A stretch of 34,408 nucleotides of DNA from Caballeronia sordidicola. GTDB taxonomy: Bacteria > Pseudomonadota > Gammaproteobacteria > Burkholderiales > Burkholderiaceae. The notes beneath the pieces were generated by a model that searched no databases, was not told where the DNA came from, and was given only the letters and a program-made list of their open reading frames with translations. The stretch lies in assembly GCF_002220365.1 (NCBI RefSeq), contig NZ_MTHB01000243.1, positions 1-34,408 of the forward strand. The letters are read 5' to 3'. The translations under genes were made by a program, and so were the position numbers. This document shows, in pieces, positions 23,742 to 31,759 of this stretch (its first letter is position 1; every line of letters starts with the position of its first letter).

Positions 23742-24773
23742 ATGAAAGCGAAACCGATAGCCGTGGCGGCCTGCATCATGGTTTCAGCCGCAAGCCCGGC
23801 GATTGCACAATCCGATGTGGTAACGATCTATAGCGCCGACGGTCTCCATGACGGCTCTCCTAGCTGGCTGGGGAACCAGTTCGAGGAATTTACCAAAGCG
23901 ACAGGTATCACGGTCCAATATATTGAAGCGGGGTCTAGCGGTGTCGTCGATCGACTCGCGAAGGAGAAATCAAACACCCAAGCCGATGTTCTTGTCACGA
24001 TACCTCCCTTTGTACAGAAAGCGGCCGCCGACGGTCTGCTTCAGGCGTACACCCCAGCGGGGGCGGACAAGATTGACGCGCGAGACAAGGATCCGAAAGG
24101 CCTTTACTTCGCGATCGTCAATAACTTTCCCGACTTTATATACAACTCTTCGGTGCTAAAAACTGAACCGAAGACGTATACAGATCTCCTGGATCCGAAA
24201 TTCAAGCAGAAAATCCAGTATTCGACGCCTGGCCAAGCCGGCGACGGTACCGCGCTGATGCTGCAGGCATTTCATTCGTTTGATGGCAAGCAAGCCGGAC
24301 TCGCCTATTTGCGAAAGCTGCAAATCAACAATCTTGGGCCCTCTGCGTCGACGGGGAAATTGACCGCGCTTGTCAACAAGGGCGAGTTGTATGTGGCCAA
24401 CGGCGATATGCAAATGAATCTCGCGCAGATGCGGGATAACCCAAACATTCATGTGTTTTTTCCCGTAGGCCCGGATGGCAAGAGAACCGCCTTTTCGCTG
24501 CCCTATGACATCGGTCTCGTCAATGGTGCACCTCACGTGGCGAACGGCAAGAAGCTGATCGATTTTCTGCTGAGCGAAGCGGCGCAAAAACAGGTGAGCG
24601 AGGTCGCGTATGGCTTTCCCGTGCGCACTGACGTGCACCCTGCAGACGCAAACTTCAAGACACTCAACGCGATGCTTGGAGGAGTCGATATCTGGACGCC
24701 CGACTGGAACCAGGTTCTGCAAGATATGAAGCAAGACATTGCCGCCTACAACCAAGCGATCTCGAGCAACTAA
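23742..24773 (+). CDS. phnS: AEP ABC transporter substrate-binding protein
   Basis: A 343-residue periplasmic binding protein of the iron(III)/AEP type. It has an N-terminal signal peptide (MKAKPIAVAACIMVSAASPAIA, written from the second ATG) with likely cleavage after AIA. The mature protein has VVTIYSADGLHD, VLVTIPPF, YFAIVNNFPDFIYN and the closing GFPVRTDV segment. The start at 23742 is preferred because AAGGAT lies at the right distance; an ATG two codons upstream (23736) overlaps the ribosome site. It is followed directly by phnT, phnU and phnV. I assign AEP specificity from cluster context and PhnS resemblance. The 245 bp upstream hold no gene. Confidence 0.9.
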   Translation: MKAKPIAVAACIMVSAASPAIAQSDVVTIYSADGLHDGSPSWLGNQFEEFTKATGITVQYIEAGSSGVVDRLAKEKSNTQADVLVTIPPFVQKAAADGLLQAYTPAGADKIDARDKDPKGLYFAIVNNFPDFIYNSSVLKTEPKTYTDLLDPKFKQKIQYSTPGQAGDGTALMLQAFHSFDGKQAGLAYLRKLQINNLGPSASTGKLTALVNKGELYVANGDMQMNLAQMRDNPNIHVFFPVGPDGKRTAFSLPYDIGLVNGAPHVANGKKLIDFLLSEAAQKQVSEVAYGFPVRTDVHPADANFKTLNAMLGGVDIWTPDWNQVLQDMKQDIAAYNQAISSN

Positions 24774-25931
24774 ATGGCTACCAACAGCACCACCATGTCG
24801 CAAGGGCCACACATGCGCGTGTCGGCCCCCGCATCTCGCATTGTTCCCGGAGCGAGTGGAATTGGATTCGAGAATGTCTCGGTCGCCTATGGGGACCAAG
24901 TGATTCTTGACGCTTTGAACCTTACTGTGAAGCCCGGTGAGATTGTCGCGCTCATCGGTCCATCGGGCTCCGGGAAGACAACCGCGCTGCGAGCGGTGGC
25001 GGGCTTTGTACAACCCACAGCAGGCCGAATCATTATCGGCGACCGGGATGTGACTCGCCTTCCTCCGTATGAACGCAATATCGGCATGGTTGTACAGAAC
25101 TATGCGTTGTTCCCACACATGCGCGTTGAAGACAATGTTGCATTTGGGCTGCGTGCGCGCGGCGCAAGTGCTGAAGTCATCCGTGAACGCATCCCCGAAT
25201 GTCTGCGCCTGGTGGGAATGACGGCCTACGGCAAGCGCTATCCGCGGGAACTCTCGGGCGGGCAGCAGCAACGCGTTGCTATCGCTCGTGCATTGGCGAT
25301 CCGCCCGCAAGTGCTGTTGCTCGATGAGCCGCTCTCGGCCCTCGATGCACAGATTCGCCGTTCAATGTTGGACGAGTTGGCCAAGCTGCATCGCGACCTG
25401 CCGTCGCTGACTGTGCTGTATGTGACGCACGACCAGACTGAAGCGCTGACCCTCGCGGATCACATTGGCATCATGCGTGATGGCAAGCTGGTTGCGTTCG
25501 GCAATGCCCAATCGCTATACCGTCACCCGCCAAACCGTTTTGCAGCCGAATTCCTTGGACGTGCAAATATCCTGCCGGCGAGATCGTTGCAATCGGCCGA
25601 CCTTGGCTTTGCATGCGTACGCTTTGGCGATACCCTGCTGCGCGGCCGCAATCACCACTCCTTGCCTGACGGCAGCGACAGCCTGGTGTGCATACGCCCA
25701 CACGACTTGCGATTGCAGCCGAGCGGAGCAGGGGGGAACATCTTGACGGGGATCGTGCGGGCCGTCCAATGGCAGGGCGATCTCCATAGCGTCGCCCTGG
25801 AGGTACAAGAGCAAACATTGCGCCTCACGTGCAATCCTCTTTCCGACCCGCCGGCGCCAGGCACAGAGCTTGTCGTGCACTTCGATCCAGCGGACGTCAC
25901 CCTTGTTCCGGAGCACGTTGCACATGGCTGA
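24774..25931 (+). CDS. phnT: AEP ABC transporter ATP-binding protein
   Basis: A 385-residue ATPase of the FbpC/PotA type. It has Walker A GPSGSGKTT, Q-loop VQNYALFPHMRV, signature LSGGQQQR, Walker B LLLDEP, D-loop SALDA and switch His in VTHDQTEA. A C-terminal TOBE-like domain (about 265-380) follows. The N-terminus has an extension of about 30 residues before the ABC fold; internal ATGs at 24795 and 24813 are possible alternative starts. The first ATG directly abuts the phnS stop. It energises uptake through PhnU and PhnV. Confidence 0.92.
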   Translation: MATNSTTMSQGPHMRVSAPASRIVPGASGIGFENVSVAYGDQVILDALNLTVKPGEIVALIGPSGSGKTTALRAVAGFVQPTAGRIIIGDRDVTRLPPYERNIGMVVQNYALFPHMRVEDNVAFGLRARGASAEVIRERIPECLRLVGMTAYGKRYPRELSGGQQQRVAIARALAIRPQVLLLDEPLSALDAQIRRSMLDELAKLHRDLPSLTVLYVTHDQTEALTLADHIGIMRDGKLVAFGNAQSLYRHPPNRFAAEFLGRANILPARSLQSADLGFACVRFGDTLLRGRNHHSLPDGSDSLVCIRPHDLRLQPSGAGGNILTGIVRAVQWQGDLHSVALEVQEQTLRLTCNPLSDPPAPGTELVVHFDPADVTLVPEHVAHG

Positions 25932-26802
25932 TATTGCTGTAGCACCGTCTTCCCGTGCAGTTCATTCGCCGCAGCGCCAGTACTGGATCGCGCCCCCACT
26001 GCTGGTGCTCGTGGTGCTGTTCTTCTACCCGCTCGCGTTGATTTTGCGCGAAGCGCTGGCAGGAGAAGATCATGTTCTGTCGCTCGCGCGCTTCACCAAC
26101 GTACTTCGCTCGAACCAGTTTCTGAGCGGCCTCTATCACACCATCACCATCGCGCTAAGCGCGTCGACGGGATGTCTCGTGCTCGGTTTCATTTTCTCTG
26201 TAATCATCGCCTTCATCCCATTTCCGGGTGCGAAACTTATCGCTCGCGTGATCGATACCTTTATCGCGCTGCCTACGTTTCTCGTCGCACTCGCGTTCAC
26301 CTTTATTTACGGATCAGCTGGTTTGCTCAACCAATCACTGATGCACCTGATGCACCTGGAATTGCCACCGCTCAATTTCCTTTATTCACAGTGGGGCGTG
26401 ATTCTTTCGGAGATCACTGTCTATACGCCTTTTGTGATGCGTCCATTGCTCGCCAGCTTCTCGCTGATCGATCCATCGCAAATCGAAGTTGCGAGCAGTC
26501 TTGGGGCACGGCCTTGGCGCATTGTGCGGCGCATTATCCTGCCGGCCGCATTACCCGCCTTGATTGCCGGCGGCAGCTTATGCCTTCTTCTGACCGTCAA
26601 CGAATTTGGAATTGTGCTGTTCATTGGAGCCAAAGACGTCATCACGTTGCCGCTGCTCGTGTACGACAAAGCCATCCAGGAGTTTGACTACACCACCGCC
26701 TGCGTCATCGCGGTCGTCAACATCGCGTTGTCGCTGGGCCTTTACGCTTTCTATCGGATGGTTATTGCATATTGCGGAGGTCGCCGTGCTGGTATGGGCT
26801 AA
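25924..26802 (+). CDS. phnU: AEP ABC transporter permease
   Basis: A 292-residue inner-membrane permease with six predicted helices and the EAA-type coupling loop (VASSLGARPWRIVRRIILPAALPALIAG). The start ATG at 25924 overlaps the phnT end by 8 bp, indicating translational coupling; the frame is open further upstream but inside phnT. It pairs with PhnV to form the transmembrane channel. Confidence 0.9.
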   Translation: MADIAVAPSSRAVHSPQRQYWIAPPLLVLVVLFFYPLALILREALAGEDHVLSLARFTNVLRSNQFLSGLYHTITIALSASTGCLVLGFIFSVIIAFIPFPGAKLIARVIDTFIALPTFLVALAFTFIYGSAGLLNQSLMHLMHLELPPLNFLYSQWGVILSEITVYTPFVMRPLLASFSLIDPSQIEVASSLGARPWRIVRRIILPAALPALIAGGSLCLLLTVNEFGIVLFIGAKDVITLPLLVYDKAIQEFDYTTACVIAVVNIALSLGLYAFYRMVIAYCGGRRAGMG

Positions 26803-27586
26803 ATGGGGGCGAGTTCTTGCCTGGATAGTTCTGGGAGTCATGTTTGGCATTGTCTACGGTTTGCCGATTGGCATGATCGCTCTAGCCAGCATCAGTGGTC
26901 AGTGGAACGACATATTGCCGACCCATTTGACGCTGGCACACTATGCTCAAGCGTTCAGGGCCGAGTCGGCCAGTCAGTTGAAAATCAGTGTCCTGACCGG
27001 GGTCGTGGCAAGTGTGGCGGCACTGGTGAGCGGCACGTGGGCCGCATTGGCATTGCGGGTGATGAAGGGTATTCCGAAGCGGATTCTCGATGTCGTGTTC
27101 TTCATACCAAGCGCTGTGCCATCGGTGTCAATTGGACTTGGTCTGCTGGTCGCTTTCAGTCAGCCACCCATGCTTCTAAACGGCACGGCATTGATCGTGT
27201 TCATCGCACATTTCTTGCTCATCTCGGCATTCACCTATGGCAATGTTTCGGCGGGTCTCACGCGCCTGCCGCCGGACTATGAGCACATTGCTCAAAGTCT
27301 TGGCGCACGGCCTTTTTATCGTCTGCGCCACGTGACGCTGCCATTGCTCGCGCCGTACCTCATTGCGGCTTTCAGCCTGAGTTTCGCGATGTCAATGGGC
27401 GAACTCGGTGCGACCTTGATGATCTACCCGCCAGGGTGGGTGACACTGCCGGTCGGCATTTTTTCGCTGTCTGATCGCGGCGCCATCTTCGATTCCGCGA
27501 CACTGACCATGATTCTTGGTGCGGCGACACTGGTTGTGTTGTTGGGCTTGTCTCGTATCGCGAACAAAGCGACCGCGAGAGCGTAA
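26786..27586 (+). CDS. phnV: AEP ABC transporter permease, GTG start
   Basis: A 266-residue permease with about six helices and an EAA loop (IAQSLGARPFYRLRHVTLPLLAPYLIA). I place the start at GTG 26786 because CGGAGG (26775-26780) lies 5 bases upstream and the next residues (LVWAKWGRVLAWIVLG) lead straight into helix 1. The upstream part of the frame is antisense-like sequence within phnU. It overlaps phnU by 17 bp. It is the last gene of the importer; the Na/Pi transporter follows after 115 bp. Confidence 0.9.
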   Translation: MLVWAKWGRVLAWIVLGVMFGIVYGLPIGMIALASISGQWNDILPTHLTLAHYAQAFRAESASQLKISVLTGVVASVAALVSGTWAALALRVMKGIPKRILDVVFFIPSAVPSVSIGLGLLVAFSQPPMLLNGTALIVFIAHFLLISAFTYGNVSAGLTRLPPDYEHIAQSLGARPFYRLRHVTLPLLAPYLIAAFSLSFAMSMGELGATLMIYPPGWVTLPVGIFSLSDRGAIFDSATLTMILGAATLVVLLGLSRIANKATARA

Positions 27587-27675
27587 ATGTCATCAAGAGG
27601 ATTGCATGAATTCGAGACGCAAACTACCCGCACGCACCAGTTGAAAGCGGGCGGTCGCTTGAACCCCGATAGATA

Positions 27676-27687
27676 AGCCAATTGGCT
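27676..27687. promoter_or_regulatory. 12-bp palindrome ahead of the Na/Pi transporter
   Basis: AGCCAATTGGCT is a perfect palindrome 3 bp before the GGAGG ribosome site of the transporter gene. It could be a small operator or a hairpin that tunes translation. Position is the only evidence. Confidence 0.35.
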
Positions 27688-27701
27688 CATGGAGGACTAA
27701 A

Positions 27702-29327
27702 TTGATCCTGGTCTTGCTGCACCTGGCCGGTGGCGTCGCTCTGCTGACGTGGGGCCTCCATATGGTCGAATCCGGGTTGATGCGGGCATTTGGAGCCTCG
27801 TTGAAGCAATTCATGGCGCATAGCCTTGGCAATCGCTTCAATGCTTTCTTTGCCGGATTGACGATCACCGGTGCGTTGCAAAGCAGCACCGCTACCGGGA
27901 TGATTGCGACATCGTTCGCGGCCCGGGGCCTGATGAAGCCCGTGACGGGACTGGCGATCATGCTAGGCGCCAACGTCGGTTCAACGCTGATTGTTCAGGC
28001 ATTCTCGCTTGATTTGAGCTGGATATCGCCCGCTTGCCTGTTGATCGGCATGGCGCTCTTTGAAAGAGGCAAGGGCTCCAGAAACCGCGATATAGGCCGT
28101 GCGTCTATTGGCCTCGGGTTGATGTTGCTCGCACTGACGTTACTTGTTGCGACAATGCGGCCCGCCGAAACAGCTCCAGAGTTGCGCACGGTCCTTGGAG
28201 CATTGTCAGGTGAGCCGATATTGAATGCTGCCGTCTCTTGCGTGCTGACATGGGCCGCGCATTCGAGCATTCCGGTCGTGCTGTTCGTGATGTCGCTCGC
28301 GAGCGTTCACACTGTTCCGATGAGTACGGTGGTGGCGATGGTGCTCGGCGCAAACATTGGGAGCGCGCTGAATCCTTATTTTGAAGCAGCCAAGGGTGAC
28401 GACTTAAGCCGCAAGCGGCTCCCTGCCGGCAATTTGCTGCTACGGGGCGGCGTTTGTCTTCTGCTGCTTTCAATGAGCGTACCGCTCGCCAGTTTTCTGG
28501 ACAGCGTACCCGGCGATGCAGGACGAACCGTTGCCAATTTTCACACCGGACTCAACGTGCTCATCGCCGCGCTGTTTATCGGGGTACTCGGCCCAGTCTC
28601 CAAGCTTCTCGAACGAATGCTGCCGCAGCGTACCAGCGCCACCCACCCCGACGCGCCGCGTCATCTCGACACCTCGGTGCTGGGCTCGCCAGTCGAAGCG
28701 CTCGCATGTGCCACGCGAGAAGTCATTCACATGGGTGATATCGTCGAGGACATGCTGCGCCAAAGCGTGCCAGTGCTCATTGCTGAAGACCGGCGTGCTG
28801 TGAACGACATCATTCGCCGTGACGATGCGGTCGATGTACTTCATGAGGCCATCAAGCAATACGTTACCGGGATAACCCGCGAGGAGTTGAGCATTGAGGA
28901 CAACCAGCGGGCGTCCGCTATCCTCACATTCGTGATCAATCTCGAACATATCGGAGATATTGTCGACAAGAACCTGATGGAACTTGCGCAGAAGAAAATC
29001 AAGGGAAACTTGCGGTTTTCGGGCGAAGGAGCCGAGGAATTGCTGGCGTTGCATCGTTCAGTAATCGACAGCTTTCATCGGGCTCAAGCGCTATTTGTTA
29101 CGAGCAGTCCGCGGACGGCCGAGCGCCTGCTCGAAGACAAGCAGATTGTTCGACAGCTTGAACAGCATGCCAAGGAGAAGCACCTTGAGCGGTTGCGCGA
29201 AGGGAAACTCGACAGCATTGCTTCGAGTACTTTGCATCTGGATATATTGCGTGATCTAAAGCGGATTCACTCACACGTATGCGCCATTGCCTATCCGCTT
29301 TTGCAAAGGGAGGCTTCGCAAGCCTAA
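27702..29327 (+). CDS. Na/Pi-cotransporter family protein with PhoU-like tail, TTG start
   Basis: A 541-residue protein. The membrane half (1-310) is a PNaS-type inverted repeat, with GALQSSTATG in the first repeat and TWAAHSSIPV in the second. The C-terminal half (about 330-541) is a helical PhoU-like domain (VEALACATREVIHMGDIVEDML). The start is TTG at 27702 with GGAGG at 27691-27695. Length and layout resemble E. coli YjbB, which is reported to export phosphate. In this operon PhnA frees one Pi per AEP, so a Pi exporter would be useful when AEP serves as carbon or nitrogen source. Direction of transport is inferred; uptake remains possible. Confidence 0.88.
   Translation: MILVLLHLAGGVALLTWGLHMVESGLMRAFGASLKQFMAHSLGNRFNAFFAGLTITGALQSSTATGMIATSFAARGLMKPVTGLAIMLGANVGSTLIVQAFSLDLSWISPACLLIGMALFERGKGSRNRDIGRASIGLGLMLLALTLLVATMRPAETAPELRTVLGALSGEPILNAAVSCVLTWAAHSSIPVVLFVMSLASVHTVPMSTVVAMVLGANIGSALNPYFEAAKGDDLSRKRLPAGNLLLRGGVCLLLLSMSVPLASFLDSVPGDAGRTVANFHTGLNVLIAALFIGVLGPVSKLLERMLPQRTSATHPDAPRHLDTSVLGSPVEALACATREVIHMGDIVEDMLRQSVPVLIAEDRRAVNDIIRRDDAVDVLHEAIKQYVTGITREELSIEDNQRASAILTFVINLEHIGDIVDKNLMELAQKKIKGNLRFSGEGAEELLALHRSVIDSFHRAQALFVTSSPRTAERLLEDKQIVRQLEQHAKEKHLERLREGKLDSIASSTLHLDILRDLKRIHSHVCAIAYPLLQREASQA
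29311..29325 (+). terminator. Hairpin over the stop codon of the Na/Pi transporter gene
   Basis: AGGCTT-CGC-AAGCCT forms a 6-bp stem with a 3-base loop at the very end of the phn gene run. No U-tract follows, so termination is uncertain. Confidence 0.3.
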
Positions 29328-29445
29328 GGCAAATGCAGTGTTTCAGCGCGGATCCCTGGTCCAATTTTCCTGAACGTCGGGCTAAGGTGGCGCCTGCGTT
29401 CTGTGCCCGGGATACCGCCGTCAGGGCGATGATGGTTTGCTTTTT

Positions 29446-30384
29446 TCAAACGGAGTTTTCGGTGGCATGACCGTCCGCCGGGCAAGTGCGCTTAGCCGGC
29501 GGCTGCCCGGAGTCTTTATCGAGCAGCACCTGATCGACCACCTTAAAGAAGGCCTGCACGAGCCGCGCGGCTTTGCGCTCGGCGAGACAGGCGACATGCG
29601 CGTGAGTCAATACCTGCTCGCCGTCGATCGACAGCTTGCGCAGCCGTGAGTCATCGACATGTTCGCGCTCCGACACCGCCGCTATTCCAAGTCCAAGAAT
29701 GACTGCTTCGCGCACGGCCTCCCGGCTGCCTACTTCAAGCGCGAAGTTTGGCTCTATACCGTGCCGCCTAAGCGCGTCTTCAAGCGCCTTGCGCGTCGTG
29801 GAGCCTGGCTCGCGCATGATCATCTGCTCGTTGCGAAGTTCTTCCAGGTCAACGCGTCGCCGGCGCGCCAGCCGATGCGTGACCGGAACGATAATGACAA
29901 GCGGGTGCTGTCGATAGGGCACGTAATGAAGCCGGGGGTCGGCACCGTACTGTGCAAGCACCGCGACATCCGTTTCATACGACAGCAAGCCGCGCACGGT
30001 TTCCTCTGAGTTGCCGAGCCGGATGGATACGTGCAATCCCGGGTAGCGAAGATGAAACGCCGCGACGATCTCCATTGCATGAAGTGGCCCGACCGCACCC
30101 ACGCGGATGGTCCCGGTGCCCAGGCCCGCGGATTCCTTCAAGAAGTCGATCGCCTCCTGTTCGCTGCTAAACATCCGCTGGGCGATCGCGAACAAGGTCT
30201 CCCCAGCGGCTGTCAGCACGATCCGACGGCCGCTGCGATGAAATAGCTCGACCCCGTAGCTTTCCTCAAGAGCTCGCACCTGTGTTGTAACAGTCGGCTG
30301 GCTGACATGCAGTGCGCGTGCGGCGGCTGTGACGCTGCCATGCTTGCCGACGGCATAAAACGATCGTAGCTGAGTGAGTCGCAT
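29446..30384 (-). CDS. LysR-type regulator of the FeADH-MHS module
   Basis: A 312-residue protein. The helix-turn-helix (MRLTQLRSFYAVGKHGSVTA..., residues 1-60, with AARALHVSQPTVTTQVRALE) resembles CysB/Cbl-like and PhnR-like LysR proteins. The effector domain follows from about 90. The start at 30384 is set by AGGAAATCT just upstream; the frame is open further but crosses the promoter and the next gene. The C-terminal 25 residues are an extra tail (SGQPPAKRTCPADGHATENSV). It is divergent from the iron alcohol dehydrogenase, with an ATAC-N10-GTAT box 11-30 bp from its start. Confidence 0.9.
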   Translation of the reverse strand: MRLTQLRSFYAVGKHGSVTAAARALHVSQPTVTTQVRALEESYGVELFHRSGRRIVLTAAGETLFAIAQRMFSSEQEAIDFLKESAGLGTGTIRVGAVGPLHAMEIVAAFHLRYPGLHVSIRLGNSEETVRGLLSYETDVAVLAQYGADPRLHYVPYRQHPLVIIVPVTHRLARRRRVDLEELRNEQMIMREPGSTTRKALEDALRRHGIEPNFALEVGSREAVREAVILGLGIAAVSEREHVDDSRLRKLSIDGEQVLTHAHVACLAERKAARLVQAFFKVVDQVLLDKDSGQPPAKRTCPADGHATENSV

Positions 30385-30394
30385 AGATTTCCTG

Positions 30395-30414
30395 AATACT
30401 TCAACAGAAGTATT
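30395..30414. promoter_or_regulatory. ATAC-N10-GTAT LysR box
   Basis: AATACTTC-AACA-GAAGTATT is a perfect inverted repeat with 8-bp arms. It contains ATAC-N10-GTAT, a classic LysR site. For the dehydrogenase gene, a TATACA -10-like box at 30426-30431 has no good -35 at the usual distance. The box would occupy that place, which suggests activator-dependent transcription. Confidence 0.65.
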
Positions 30415-30487
30415 TGTATTTTCACTATACATCGATGTTTCCCATAATTCATCCGTATCAGATGCACCACCAAAAAGAGGGGGGACT

Positions 30488-31579
30488 ATGAACGGTGTTT
30501 TTTGGAATCCTGTAGAGATCCATTTCGGCCTTGGTTGTATCGAGCGGTTGCCGCAGATTCTTGAGGGGCGCCGCGCCGTCGTCGTGACGTTCGCGGAAGC
30601 GGCGCAAATCGGTCTCGCGCAGCGCGTGCGCGAGTTGTGCGGCGATAGCGTGGTGGCCGTGATCGACGACGTGCAGCCGAACCCGGACGTCACTCACATC
30701 GCAGGCTTGTATCGCGATTTCTGGCAGAGACATGAGCATTGCCCGGTCGTCGTCGCAATTGGTGGCGGCAGCGTGCTCGACACTGCGAAAACGCTGATGG
30801 TCGGCACGGAAAGTGGCGAGTTTGGCGAACTGCTGGCCTTGCTCGACACGGGCAAGCCGTTTACCCCGCCGCGCGTGAAGTCGCTGATCACGGTTCCGAC
30901 TACCTCGGGCACCGGTAGCGAAGTGACGCCGTGGGCAACGATCTGGGACCGCACGATCAAGCAGCGCAAGTATTCGTTGCAGCTTCCGCAGACGTGGCCG
31001 GAGGCCGCGATCGTCGACCCGGAACTCACGCTGTCGCTGCCACATTCGGTCACGGTGCAGAGTGGGCTCGATGCGCTATCGCACGCGCTCGAAGCGATCT
31101 GGAACATCAATGCAAACGTGATCTCCGACGAATTCGCCGTGTCTGCCGCGCGCGACATGCTAACCACGTTGCCCGCGCTCGCCATGAATTTGCAGGACCG
31201 GGCGCTGCGTGAACGGGCTTCGCTCGCCGCACTTAAAGCCGGGCTCGCGTTCTCGAACACGAAGACCGCGCTGGCTCATTCCATTTCGTATGAGATGACG
31301 ATCCATCACGGTCTGCCTCATGGAATCGCGTGTTCGTTCACGCTGCCGATGGTGCTGGATCTTGCGCTAGGCAAAAGCGCCGAGCGCGACGCCGTGCTCG
31401 CGAAAGTCTTCCCGTGCCGGCTAGCCGATGCGGCCGCCTACCTGACCGAGTTCCTCGAATCGCTTGGAGTACGTACATCGTTTTCGAGTTATGGCGTCAG
31501 TGTCGAGGAGTCGGACAGGATGATCGCTCACGCGTTGAGCGGGCCACGCGGACGCAATTTCATTGCTTCGAGCGTGTGA
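30488..31579 (+). CDS. Iron-containing alcohol dehydrogenase, phosphonoacetaldehyde reductase-like
   Basis: A 363-residue group III alcohol dehydrogenase. The NAD(P)-binding loop is IGGGSVLDTAK (91-101), followed by TTSGTGSEVTPWATI (138-152). Metal ligands are Asp195 and His199 (GLDALSHALE), His264 (ALAHSI) and His278 (LPHG). The short form and N-terminus (NPVEIHFGLG) resemble enzymes annotated as phosphonoacetaldehyde reductases, which interconvert phosphonoacetaldehyde and 2-hydroxyethylphosphonate. GAGGGGG precedes the ATG. Next to the phnWAY cluster and an MHS permease it may oxidise imported hydroxyethylphosphonate to feed PhnY. Another short-chain alcohol or hydroxysulfonate substrate is possible. 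Confidence 0.8.
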   Translation: MNGVFWNPVEIHFGLGCIERLPQILEGRRAVVVTFAEAAQIGLAQRVRELCGDSVVAVIDDVQPNPDVTHIAGLYRDFWQRHEHCPVVVAIGGGSVLDTAKTLMVGTESGEFGELLALLDTGKPFTPPRVKSLITVPTTSGTGSEVTPWATIWDRTIKQRKYSLQLPQTWPEAAIVDPELTLSLPHSVTVQSGLDALSHALEAIWNINANVISDEFAVSAARDMLTTLPALAMNLQDRALRERASLAALKAGLAFSNTKTALAHSISYEMTIHHGLPHGIACSFTLPMVLDLALGKSAERDAVLAKVFPCRLADAAAYLTEFLESLGVRTSFSSYGVSVEESDRMIAHALSGPRGRNFIASSV

Positions 31580-31759
31580 CGGGGCGGTCGCAGGAGAGCG
31601 GCCGGAATCAGCATCAGGGCATGGAAATTCTGGAGAAAAGCACAGGCCGGGTTTACACCGGCGCATCTTGCAGCACAACAAAAAGCCGCATTAAAGGCAA
31701 GTGCCGAGGCAGCGGACGTCAAATGGCGTCACGGGCCCGGCAACTATCAGGAGACAAGC
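31580..31759 (+). other. Open in-frame spacer between FeADH and MHS permease
   Basis: The 180 bp between the two genes stay open in the frame they share, from the dehydrogenase stop to the permease ATG. Part of it reads protein-like (AHLAAQQKAALKASAEAADV). No ATG occurs in that frame and a separate AGGAG serves the permease, so I treat it as untranslated. It could be a decayed extension. Confidence 0.35.

Noticed and set aside
24156..25310. A 384-codon minus-strand frame across phnS and phnT
   Set aside because: It is antisense to two well-supported genes, with no ribosome site or recognisable motif.
19533..27586. C-P lyase system
   Set aside because: No phnG-M genes are present; cleavage is by the PhnA hydrolase.
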